Positions 14,153 through 20,485 of a stretch of 20,485 nt of DNA are shown piece by piece. Position 1 is the first letter of the stretch. Every line of letters starts with the position of its first letter. The notes below the pieces were generated by a model that searched no databases, was not told where the DNA came from, and was given only the letters and a program-made list of their open reading frames with translations. The stretch comes from JBBECF01 sp040881945 (lineage in GTDB: Bacteria > Pseudomonadota > Alphaproteobacteria > Dongiales > Dongiaceae): positions 1 to 20,485 of the forward strand of contig JBBECF010000127.1 of the NCBI GenBank assembly GCA_040881945.1. Reading direction: 5' to 3'. A program made the translations under genes and the position numbers.

Positions 14153-14179
14153 GCCCGCCGGACGCATCCTCCGGCGGGC
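14153..14179 (-). terminator. hairpin just downstream of nudC
   Basis: Perfect 10-bp arms GCCCGCCGGA (14153-14162) and TCCGGCGGGC (14170-14179) with a 7-nt loop, 4 bp past the nudC stop. The stem is very stable, but no T-run follows on the minus strand, so it may terminate weakly or protect the 3' end. Confidence 0.55.
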
Positions 14180-14183
14180 GACC

Positions 14184-15110
14184 TCAGCCACCCTCGGCCA
14201 GCCAGTCCTCGATCAGCCGCCGGGCGATCGAATCGCGACGCGGCAGGCGGAAGCTGTCGTCCTCGGGCGAGGCCAGCAACTCGGCGCGGCTGAACCAGCG
14301 CGCGCCCTCGAGCTCGTCCTGGGCCACGCGCAAGGCCGTCGTCGCCGCCCGCGCCGTGAAGCCGAGCATGATCGAGGCCGGGAACGGCCAGGGCTGCGAC
14401 GAGTGGTAACGCACATCGGCGAGCTCGACGCCGACCTCCTCCATCACCTCGCGCCTGACCGCGTCTTCCAGGCTCTCGCCCGGCTCGACGAAGCCGGCGA
14501 GCACCGAATGCATGCCTGGCGGCCAGGCCGCCTGGCGGCCGAGCACGGCGCGCGCGCCGTCGCTCACCAGCACGATGACCGCCGGATCGGTGCGCGGGAA
14601 CTGCGGCAGGGCGCAGGCCGGGTCGGTGCAGCGGCGCAGGTGTCCGGCCTCGACGCTCACGGTCGGATTGCCGCAGGCGCCGCAGTAGCGGTGCCGGGCG
14701 TGCCAGTGCATCAGGCCGCGCGCGTAGGCGAGCAGCGCGCCCTCGCGGTGCTCGAGCAACGGCCCGACGGCGCGCAAATCGGCGAACTCCCCGGCCGCCG
14801 CCAGCAGCGGCACCGCCGCCGGCTCGTCGAGATGCGACAGCTCGATGGCGAAATAGGCGACGGCGTCGGCGACGCCGAGCAGGGCGACCGCGCCCGCCTG
14901 CGCGATCAACGCCGCCGCCGCCGCCGCCGACAACGCTGCCGCGGCCGGCGCCGGCCCGGCCGCGATCAGGTTGCGCGCGCGCCACACCGGCAGAATGCGG
15001 GTCGCCGGGTCGGCCAGGCGCGCCGCGACCCACGCGGCATCGCTGCGCAAGTGGACGGCGCGGTCGAACCCGCCGCCGGCATAAAAATTGACGCTCTCGC
15101 CGGCCGGCAT
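14184..15110 (-). CDS. nudC: NAD(H) pyrophosphatase / NAD-cap hydrolase NudC
   Basis: A 308-residue NUDIX hydrolase that splits NADH and removes NAD caps from RNA. A poorly conserved N-terminal domain (Ala-rich around 53-75) precedes a four-cysteine zinc ribbon (Cys143, Cys146, Cys161, Cys166). The Nudix box GFVEPGESLEDAVRREVMEEVGV lies at 206-228. The NudC signature SQPWPFPAS (238-246) distinguishes it from other NUDIX enzymes. I prefer the ATG at 15110, where the family-like VNFYAGGGFDRAVHLR begins 6 residues in. An ATG at 15191 is in frame but has no ribosome site and adds unrelated residues. A 10-codon ORF with a strong ribosome site ends 2 nt before the chosen start. Confidence 0.9.
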   Translation of the reverse strand: MPAGESVNFYAGGGFDRAVHLRSDAAWVAARLADPATRILPVWRARNLIAAGPAPAAAALSAAAAAALIAQAGAVALLGVADAVAYFAIELSHLDEPAAVPLLAAAGEFADLRAVGPLLEHREGALLAYARGLMHWHARHRYCGACGNPTVSVEAGHLRRCTDPACALPQFPRTDPAVIVLVSDGARAVLGRQAAWPPGMHSVLAGFVEPGESLEDAVRREVMEEVGVELADVRYHSSQPWPFPASIMLGFTARAATTALRVAQDELEGARWFSRAELLASPEDDSFRLPRRDSIARRLIEDWLAEGG

Positions 15111-15112
15111 CG

Positions 15113-15145
15113 TCAATCCCGGCGCCCCGGCTCGATCCAATTCAT
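15113..15145 (-). other. 10-codon leader ORF with strong ribosome site upstream of nudC
   Basis: ATG at 15145 encodes MNWIEPGRRD and stops at 15113, 2 nt before the nudC ATG. An AAGGAG (15158-15153) lies 7 nt upstream of its start, the best Shine-Dalgarno in the region, whereas nudC's own start has only a weak GGGA. It may deliver ribosomes to nudC by termination-reinitiation, or act as a regulatory leader peptide. Confidence 0.4.
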
Positions 15146-15226
15146 TGCGAAGCTCCTTTCCCAACAATAGAGTAAACCTGGAATTAACCATATGCTGGGA
15201 TAAGCTACGCCGGTTCGTCGCGCGTG

Positions 15227-15255
15227 TTGCACCCCCTGGCCGCCGCCGCTATTAT
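15227..15255 (+). promoter_or_regulatory. probable sigma-70 promoter of the DUF6134 gene
   Basis: TTGCAC (15227-15232), a 17-bp spacer, and TATTAT (15250-15255; one mismatch to TATAAT). Transcription would start near 15262, giving a leader of about 55 nt before the ATG at 15318. Confidence 0.5.
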
Positions 15256-15317
15256 CCTTAACGGGTCGGGACGGCCGAAAGCCAACACCTAATAATAAGG
15301 GGGGGCAGGCGGACGAC

Positions 15318-16067
15318 ATGGGATGGGACAGGCTCTGGGGCGCGGGAGCGCCTTTCTTCGCCGCGGTATTGGTAACCGTCGTGGGCGCCGCGCCGGCTCC
15401 GGGAGCGGAACCGCAGGAATTTTCGCCGACCGCGGAGGCGAGGCAGCTCGTTCTTGCGCTGCGGGCCGTGCGGCCCACCGTCAGGCCGGAGGTCGCGCCA
15501 CAGGTCGACCGGCTGGTCTACGCCGTGGTCCGCGAGGGCCAGGACATCGGCACCCACAGGGTCGAGTTCGCGTCCGACGGCAATCGCCTGACGGTGCGCG
15601 TTTCGACCGATATCGCCGTTCGCTTCCTGTCCCTGACCGTCTACCGCTTCCAGCACCGGGCCGAGGAGGTGTGGGTCGACGGCCGCCTCGTGAGCCTGAA
15701 TTCGCGCACCGACGACGATGGCAAGCCCCGGGTCGTCGAGCTGCGCGCCGACGGAGACCGGTTGCGCGGCGCGTACAACGGCAAGCCGCTCGATTTTCCG
15801 GCATCCATCCTGCCCGCCACCTTTTGGCACCCGGCATCGATGCGGCAGTCGCTCCTGCTCGACACCGTCAAGGGCCGGCCGTTGAACATCTCGATCGCCG
15901 ACCGCGGCGACGAGACGATTGCGCTGGCGAACGACCGCATCGCCACGCGCCGCTTTTCGATCAGCGGCCAGTTGGTCCGCGACGTGTGGTACGGGCCCGA
16001 CGGGTTCATCGTCCAGGCGCGTTTCAGGGCCAAGGACGGCTCGCACGTGACCCTGCTGCGGCGGTGA
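15318..16067 (+). CDS. DUF6134-type exported protein
   Basis: A 249-residue protein. The N-terminus (about 8-29, GAGAPFFAAVLVTVVGAAPAPGA) is a probable signal peptide with cleavage near AGA/E, so the mature protein should be periplasmic. The body is beta-strand rich: LVYAVVREGQDIGTHRVEF (about 66-84), SLTVYRFQHRAEEVWVDGRLVSLNSRTDDDGK (about 103-134), and ATFWHPASMRQSLLLDTVKGR (about 167-187). These match the DUF6134 family of alphaproteobacterial secreted proteins as I remember it. Function unknown. A promoter lies at 15227-15255, and a run of seven G (15299-15305) gives a ribosome site. The gene is divergent from nudC and upstream of the 4.5S RNA. Confidence 0.75.
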   Translation: MGWDRLWGAGAPFFAAVLVTVVGAAPAPGAEPQEFSPTAEARQLVLALRAVRPTVRPEVAPQVDRLVYAVVREGQDIGTHRVEFASDGNRLTVRVSTDIAVRFLSLTVYRFQHRAEEVWVDGRLVSLNSRTDDDGKPRVVELRADGDRLRGAYNGKPLDFPASILPATFWHPASMRQSLLLDTVKGRPLNISIADRGDETIALANDRIATRRFSISGQLVRDVWYGPDGFIVQARFRAKDGSHVTLLRR

Positions 16068-16092
16068 CACCGGCGGCGCCGGCGCGACCCCC

Positions 16093-16123
16093 TTGCCCCG
16101 CGCCCCGGCGAAGCTGATATAGT
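16093..16123 (+). promoter_or_regulatory. promoter of the 4.5S RNA gene
   Basis: TATAGT (16118-16123) is a good -10 element ending 6 bp before the start of the terminal stem of the RNA. A weaker TTGCCC (16093-16098) lies 19 bp upstream. Confidence 0.45.
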
Positions 16124-16128
16124 GGCTC

Positions 16129-16228
16129 CGGGAGGTTGGCGGCGGACGGGCGCCTCGCCAACCCGGTCAGGTCCGGAAGGAAGCAGCCGTAACGAGTTTC
16201 CGCCCGGGTCGCCGTCCAGCCTCCCACC
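16129..16228 (+). ncRNA. ffs: signal recognition particle RNA (4.5S, small bacterial type)
   Basis: The conserved Ffh-binding hairpin is present at 16165-16187: GGTCAGGTCCGGAAGG then AAGCAGCC, with the GGAA tetraloop at 16175-16178 and the asymmetric and symmetric internal loops around it. The outer stem is closed by GGGAGG (16130-16135) and CCTCCC (16220-16225). The length of about 100 nt is right for the short SRP RNA, which pairs with Ffh for cotranslational targeting of membrane proteins. It sits directly upstream of dnaX, its usual place in alphaproteobacteria. Exact ends are estimated from the stem. Confidence 0.92.
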
Positions 16229-16285
16229 CCGGCGGGTCCGACTTCCGCAGATTCCACCACTGCCACGGCGCGATGACCTGGCGCG

Positions 16286-18037
16286 ATGACTGACCAGCCC
16301 GTTTCCTCCGCCGCGCCGCCCTACCGCGTGCTCGCCCGCAAATACCGGCCGGCGACCTTCCGCGACCTGATCGGGCAGGAAGCGATGGTGCGCACGCTGA
16401 CCAACGCCGTCGCGGCCGGGCGGCTCGCGCATGCCTTCATCCTGACCGGCGTGCGCGGCATCGGCAAGACGACGACCGCGCGAATCATCGCCCGCGGCCT
16501 CAATTGCGTCGGCCCCGACGGCGCCGGCGGCCCCACGGCCGAACCCTGCGGCGTTTGCGAGCACTGCCGCGCGATCGCCGAGGACCGCCATGTCGACGTG
16601 CTGGAGATGGACGCGGCCAGCCGCACCGGCGTCGGCGACATCCGCGAGCTGATCGACGGCGTGCGCTACCGGCCGGTCTCGGCGCGCTACAAGGTCTATA
16701 TCATCGACGAGGTCCATATGCTCTCGCCCCAGGCCTTCAACGCGCTGTTGAAGACCCTGGAGGAACCGCCGGCGCATGTGAAGTTCATCTTCGCCACGAC
16801 CGAGATCCGCAAGATCCCGGTGACCGTGCTGTCGCGCTGCCAGCGCTTCGACCTGCGCCGCGTCGATATGGACGGCCTGGTCCGCCACCTCGCCGGCGTC
16901 GCCGCCGCCGAAGGCGTCGCCGCGGCCCCGGCCGCCCTGGCCCTGATCGCGCGCGCGGCCGACGGCTCGGTGCGCGACGCGCTGTCGTTGCTCGACCAGG
17001 CGATCGCGCTCGCCGAGGGCGAGATCGGCGAGGCGCAGGTGCGCGACATGCTCGGCCTCGCCGACCGGGCGCAGCTCTTCGATCTCTTTGACCTGCTGAT
17101 GCGCGGCCAGGCCGGCGCGGCGCTCGATCTGGCGGCCGAGATGTACGCCGCCGGCGCCGATCCGGCGGCGCTGCTCCAGGACCTGCTGGAGCTGACGCAC
17201 TGGCTGACCCGGGTCAAGGTGGCGCCGCAGGCGGGCGAAGGGCCGACGGTGCCGGAGACCGAGCGGGTGCGCGGTCGCGCCATGGCCGAACGCCTGAGCC
17301 TGGGCGTCCTGACGCGGACCTGGCAGTTGCTGCTCAAGGGCCTCGGCGAGGTGCAGGCGGCGAGCATGCCCTTGCCGGCGGCCGAGATGGTGCTGATCCG
17401 CCTGATCCACGCGGCCGAGATGCCGACGCCGGCGGAGCTCATCGCCCGGCTGGCCGGTGCCGGCGACGGCGCGCCCGGCGCCGGCCAGCCGACCCCGACT
17501 GTCGAGGCGCGGGGGCCGTCGGCCGCGGCGGCGCCGGAGGCCGGCCCCGACCGGCCGCGGGCGGCGCTCGCCGGTGGCGGCGCGGTGACAGCGCCGCAGT
17601 CACAGCCGCAGCCGCAGCCTGCCGCGCCGCAACCGCAGAGCTTCGCCGAGGTCGTGGCGCTGTGCGGCGAGCGGCGCGAGGCGATCATGCAGGCGCATCT
17701 CCGGAACAATCTGCATCTCGTGCAGTTCGAACCCGGCCGCATCGAAATCCGCCCCGGCGAGCATGCCCCGGCGAACCTGGCCAACCGCCTCGGCGCCGCC
17801 CTCTCGCAATGGACCGGGCGGCGCTGGATCGTGGCGGTATCGGGCGCCGCCGGCGAGCCCACCCTGGGCGAGCAGGCCGCGGCCGCCGCACGGGCCGAGC
17901 GCGCCGAAATCGCCGCCCATCCCCTGGTTCAGGCGGTGCTATCGAGCTTTCCCGGGGCCACGATCGAGGCGGTCCGCGGCCTCGAGCCGGCGGCGGCGCC
18001 GGACATCGACCCGGGCGAGGGAGGCGACGGCGCATGA
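16286..18037 (+). CDS. dnaX: DNA polymerase III subunit gamma/tau
   Basis: A 583-residue clamp-loader ATPase. Walker A is GVRGIGKTTTA (55-65), the zinc module has Cys74, Cys88, Cys91 and Cys94, Walker B is YIIDEVHML (138-146), and the arginine-finger SRC motif is LSRCQRF (182-188). Oligomerisation domain III runs to about 370. A Pro/Ala/Gln-rich linker (about 385-450, with QSQPQPQPAAPQPQ) leads to a tau-type C-terminal domain that binds the polymerase alpha subunit. I find no A-rich slippery heptamer like the E. coli frameshift site, so a shorter gamma form is not evident. The ATG at 16286 is one of two near-identical GGCGCGATGAC copies; the other is out of frame. It overlaps ybaB by ATGA. 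Confidence 0.96.
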   Translation: MTDQPVSSAAPPYRVLARKYRPATFRDLIGQEAMVRTLTNAVAAGRLAHAFILTGVRGIGKTTTARIIARGLNCVGPDGAGGPTAEPCGVCEHCRAIAEDRHVDVLEMDAASRTGVGDIRELIDGVRYRPVSARYKVYIIDEVHMLSPQAFNALLKTLEEPPAHVKFIFATTEIRKIPVTVLSRCQRFDLRRVDMDGLVRHLAGVAAAEGVAAAPAALALIARAADGSVRDALSLLDQAIALAEGEIGEAQVRDMLGLADRAQLFDLFDLLMRGQAGAALDLAAEMYAAGADPAALLQDLLELTHWLTRVKVAPQAGEGPTVPETERVRGRAMAERLSLGVLTRTWQLLLKGLGEVQAASMPLPAAEMVLIRLIHAAEMPTPAELIARLAGAGDGAPGAGQPTPTVEARGPSAAAAPEAGPDRPRAALAGGGAVTAPQSQPQPQPAAPQPQSFAEVVALCGERREAIMQAHLRNNLHLVQFEPGRIEIRPGEHAPANLANRLGAALSQWTGRRWIVAVSGAAGEPTLGEQAAAAARAERAEIAAHPLVQAVLSSFPGATIEAVRGLEPAAAPDIDPGEGGDGA

Positions 18038-18357
18038 AGAATCTTGGCCAGATGATGAAGCAGGCGCAGGAGATGCAGGCCAAGATGGCGGAGCTGCAGG
18101 CCCGGCTCGAAGCGGTCGAGATCGCCGGCGCCTCGGGCGGCGGCATGGTCTCGGTCACCGTCAACGGCAAGGGCGATCTGCGCGCCGTCAAGATCGACCC
18201 GAAGCTTGTCGACCCGGCCGAAGTCGAGGTGCTCGAGGACCTGATCGTCGCCGCCTGCAAGGACGCCAAGGCGAAGGTCGAGGCCCGCGTCGCCGAGGAG
18301 ATGGCGAAGCTGACCGGCGGTCTGCAATTGCCGCCGGGCCTGAAGCTGCCGTTCTGA
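18034..18357 (+). CDS. ybaB: YbaB/EbfC nucleoid-associated protein
   Basis: A 107-residue small DNA-binding protein. It has the family's N-terminal amphipathic helix (NLGQMMKQAQEMQAKMAELQARLE, residues 3-26), a central beta region (GGGMVSVTVNGKGDLRAVKIDP) and a C-terminal helix (DLIVAACKDAKAKVEARVAEEMAKL). It forms dimers that bind DNA and is nearly always cotranscribed between dnaX and recR, as here. The start overlaps the dnaX stop (ATGA), which indicates translational coupling. Confidence 0.95.
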   Translation: MKNLGQMMKQAQEMQAKMAELQARLEAVEIAGASGGGMVSVTVNGKGDLRAVKIDPKLVDPAEVEVLEDLIVAACKDAKAKVEARVAEEMAKLTGGLQLPPGLKLPF

Positions 18358-18376
18358 GTCCCGCGGTTTTGTCCCC

Positions 18377-18973
18377 GTGACCGGTGGCGTCGATATCGAG
18401 CGGCTGATCCAGCTCCTCGCCCGGCTGCCGGGGCTGGGGCCGCGCTCGGCGCGCCGGGCGGCGCTGCACCTCTTGCAGAAGCGCGATGCGCTGATGCGGC
18501 CGCTGGCCCACGCGCTCGAGACGGCGGCGGCGAACATCCGCGCCTGCGCGATCTGCGGCAACCTCGATACCGTCGACCCTTGCGCGGTCTGCGCCGACGC
18601 GCGGCGCGACGCCGCGATAATCTGCGTCGTCGAGGACGTGGCCGATTTGTGGGCGCTCGAGCGCACGGCCGCCTTCAAGGGCCGCTATCACGTGCTCGGC
18701 GGCACACTGTCGGCGCTCGACGGCGTCGGGCCGGACCAGCTCAACATCGCCGCCCTGGTCGGCCGCGCGTCGGACGCGGGGGTGCGCGAGGTGATTCTGG
18801 CGCTCGGCGCCACCGTCGACGGCCAGACGACGGCCCACTACATCGCCGACCGGCTGGCCGGCACCGGGGTCGCGGTGACGCGGCTCGCCCACGGCGTACC
18901 GGTCGGCGGCGAGCTCGACTATCTCGACGACGGCACGCTCACCGCCGCGCTCAAGGCCCGCCTGCCGGCGTGA
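18377..18973 (+). CDS. recR: recombination mediator RecR
   Basis: A 198-residue RecFOR-pathway protein that helps load RecA at gaps. It has a helix-hairpin-helix (LLARLPGLGPRSARRAALHLL, about 13-33), a C4 zinc finger (Cys57, Cys60, Cys69, Cys72), a Toprim domain with ICVVEDVADLWALE (about 81-94) and GGTLSALDGVGPDQLN, and a C-terminal Walker-B-like region (TRLAHGVPVGGELDYLDDGTL). Length is typical. The start is GTG at 18377, 19 bp after the ybaB stop; no ATG upstream would keep the family N-terminus. Last gene of the dnaX operon; 91 bp separate it from ilvD. Confidence 0.95.
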   Translation: MTGGVDIERLIQLLARLPGLGPRSARRAALHLLQKRDALMRPLAHALETAAANIRACAICGNLDTVDPCAVCADARRDAAIICVVEDVADLWALERTAAFKGRYHVLGGTLSALDGVGPDQLNIAALVGRASDAGVREVILALGATVDGQTTAHYIADRLAGTGVAVTRLAHGVPVGGELDYLDDGTLTAALKARLPA

Positions 18974-19064
18974 AACTCGGCCGGCGCCGCGCGACAAAGC
19001 CCTGGAGGCGCCGTCGCGGCACCGGTATCCTGCACCGGAGAAACCGAAAACGGGGATCGCGATC

Positions 19065-20485
19065 ATGAGCGGAAACGCCAAGTTCGATAAATCGAAGCTG
19101 CCGAGCCGCCATGTCACGGTCGGGCCGCAGAGCGCGCCGCACCGCTCCTATTACTACGCCATGGGCCTGACGGCGGCGGACATCGAGCGGCCGTTCGTCG
19201 GCGTCGCGACCACCTGGAACGAGGCGGCGCCCTGCAATATCGCCCTGATGCGCCAGGCCCAGGTGGTGAAGAAGGGCGTCAAGGCGGCCGGCGGCACGCC
19301 GCGCGAGTTCACGACGATCACCGTCACCGACGGCATCGCCATGGGCCACGCCGGGATGAAGTCTTCGCTGGTCAGCCGCGAGGTGATCGCCGATTCGGTC
19401 GAACTGACCGTGCGCGGCCATTGCTACGACGGGCTGGTCGGCCTGGCCGGCTGCGACAAGTCGCTGCCCGGACTGATGATGGCCATGCTGCGGCTCAACA
19501 TTCCGTCGGTGTTCATGTATGGCGGCTCGATCCTGCCCGGCCGGCTGCACGGCCGCGACGTCACCGTGCAGGACGTGTTCGAGGCGGTCGGCGCCCATTC
19601 CGCCGGCACGATGTCGGACAAGGAGCTCGGCGAGCTCGAGCTCGTCGCCTGCCCGTCGGCCGGATCCTGCGGCGGGCAGTTCACGGCGAACACCATGGCC
19701 TGCGTCTCCGAGGCGATCGGCCTGGCCCTGCCCGGATCGGCCGGGGCGCCGGCGCCCTATGACTCGCGCGACGCCTATGCCCAGTCCTCGGGCGAAGCGG
19801 TGATGCGGCTGATCGAGACGAACCTGCGCCCGCGCGACATCGTGACGAGGGCCGCGCTGGAGAACGCGGCGATGATCGTGGCCGCCTCGGGCGGCTCGAC
19901 CAACGCCGGGCTGCACCTGCCGGCCATGGCGCACGAGGCCGGCATCGACTTCGACCTGCACGACGTCTGCGCCATCTTCCGGCGCACGCCCTATATCGCC
20001 GACCTCAAGCCGGCCGGCCGCTACGTCGCCAAGGATTTGTACGAGGTCGGCGGCGTGCCGGTCCTCATGCGGGCGCTGCTCGACGGCGGTTTCCTGCACG
20101 GCGACTGCGTCACCGTGACCGGCCGGACCATCGCCGAGAACCTGCGCGACATCGTATTTCCGTCCGATCAGGACGTGGTGCGGCCGACCGCGGCGCCGCT
20201 GTCGCCGACCGGCGGCGTCGTCGGCCTGCGCGGCAACCTTTCGCCGCAGGGCGCCATCGTCAAGGTGGCCGGCATGAAGACGCTGGTTTTCGCCGGGCCG
20301 GCGCGCTGCTTCGACTGTGAGGAGGACGCGTACCGCGCCGTCGCGCGCCGCGACTACAAGGCGGGCGAGGTCATCGTCATCCGCTACGAGGGCCCGCGCG
20401 GCGGCCCCGGCATGCGCGAGATGCTGGCGACGACGGCGGCGATCTACGGCCAGGGCATGGGCGACAAGGTGGCGCTCATCACCGA
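19065..20485 (+). CDS. ilvD: dihydroxy-acid dehydratase (3' end beyond window)
   Basis: The open frame from ATG 19065 runs to the window edge (473 codons) without a stop, so the last 90 or so residues are missing. It dehydrates dihydroxy-isovalerate and dihydroxy-methylvalerate in branched-chain amino-acid synthesis. The three iron-sulfur cysteines of the [2Fe-2S] type are present: Cys57 (NEAAPCN), Cys130 (AGCDKSLPG, with the carbamylated Lys132) and Cys202 (PSAGSCGGQFTANTM). Mg-binding TDGIAMGH (88-95) and SGGSTNAGLHLPAMA follow. The late GPRGGPGMREML motif confirms family order. A GGGGA site precedes the ATG. No leucine/isoleucine attenuator is seen in the 91-bp upstream gap. Confidence 0.95.
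   Translation, partial: MSGNAKFDKSKLPSRHVTVGPQSAPHRSYYYAMGLTAADIERPFVGVATTWNEAAPCNIALMRQAQVVKKGVKAAGGTPREFTTITVTDGIAMGHAGMKSSLVSREVIADSVELTVRGHCYDGLVGLAGCDKSLPGLMMAMLRLNIPSVFMYGGSILPGRLHGRDVTVQDVFEAVGAHSAGTMSDKELGELELVACPSAGSCGGQFTANTMACVSEAIGLALPGSAGAPAPYDSRDAYAQSSGEAVMRLIETNLRPRDIVTRAALENAAMIVAASGGSTNAGLHLPAMAHEAGIDFDLHDVCAIFRRTPYIADLKPAGRYVAKDLYEVGGVPVLMRALLDGGFLHGDCVTVTGRTIAENLRDIVFPSDQDVVRPTAAPLSPTGGVVGLRGNLSPQGAIVKVAGMKTLVFAGPARCFDCEEDAYRAVARRDYKAGEVIVIRYEGPRGGPGMREMLATTAAIYGQGMGDKVALIT

Noticed and set aside
14184..15191. Longer nudC starting at 15191
   Set aside because: The extra 27 residues are unlike the family N-terminus and there is no ribosome site before that ATG.
17590..17645. 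CAGCCG hexamer-like repeats in dnaX as a programmed frameshift or mobile insertion
   Set aside because: It encodes the Gln/Pro linker expected before the tau C-terminal domain and is simple low-complexity coding sequence.

Overview
The window comes from a GC-rich alphaproteobacterium, most likely a Rhodospirillales-like or uncultured relative. The genus is not determinable from this sequence. The lineage call rests on GC-rich coding, an alphaproteobacterial-type prephenate dehydratase (ESY in place of ESRP in the ACT domain), the cytochrome c / kdsB / pheA cluster, and a 4.5S RNA gene directly upstream of dnaX-ybaB-recR. Most of the window is chromosomal housekeeping sequence, interrupted by several small accessory modules.

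Layout. Bases 1-491 hold a four-helix-bundle (23S rRNA intervening-sequence type) protein gene enclosed by arrays of a 7-bp repeat in opposite orientation. Bases 491-4608 (minus) hold yejA-yejB-yejE, the binding protein and two permeases of a peptide/microcin C-type ABC importer. The ATPase gene yejF is not in the window and may lie past the left edge. Bases 4795-6421 (plus) encode a HAD hydrolase and a class I glutamine amidotransferase. Bases 6450-9949 (minus) carry a membrane-anchored cytochrome c, hisN, a class III nucleotidyl cyclase with TolB-like and TPR domains, and a solitary HicB-like protein. Bases 10096-11765 (plus) carry kdsB and pheA, joined by an ATGA overlap; pheA has a widespread short repeat built into its first codons. 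Bases 11837-12546 hold a complete higBA toxin-antitoxin module with two palindromic operators. Next come a DUF1203 gene (plus), then a TerC-family gene and nudC (both minus) separated by a large inverted-repeat element. A DUF6134 exported protein gene (plus) runs divergently from nudC. The right end is ffs (4.5S RNA), dnaX, ybaB/ebfC, recR and the first part of ilvD, which runs off the edge.

How the parts work together. yejABE forms the core of a peptide importer. dnaX-ybaB-recR is the classic replication/repair operon. hisN, pheA and ilvD are amino-acid biosynthesis genes, and kdsB supplies CMP-Kdo for LPS. The strongest candidates for something under-described are the two inverted-repeat elements (1-491 and 14041-14128). 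Both lie in or beside minus-strand transcription units. In both, almost all arm differences become G-U wobble pairs only in the RNA made in the direction of the neighbouring genes, which suggests elements that act or are maintained as RNA hairpins. The first looks like a free-standing version of a 23S rRNA intervening sequence, sitting just after yejE.
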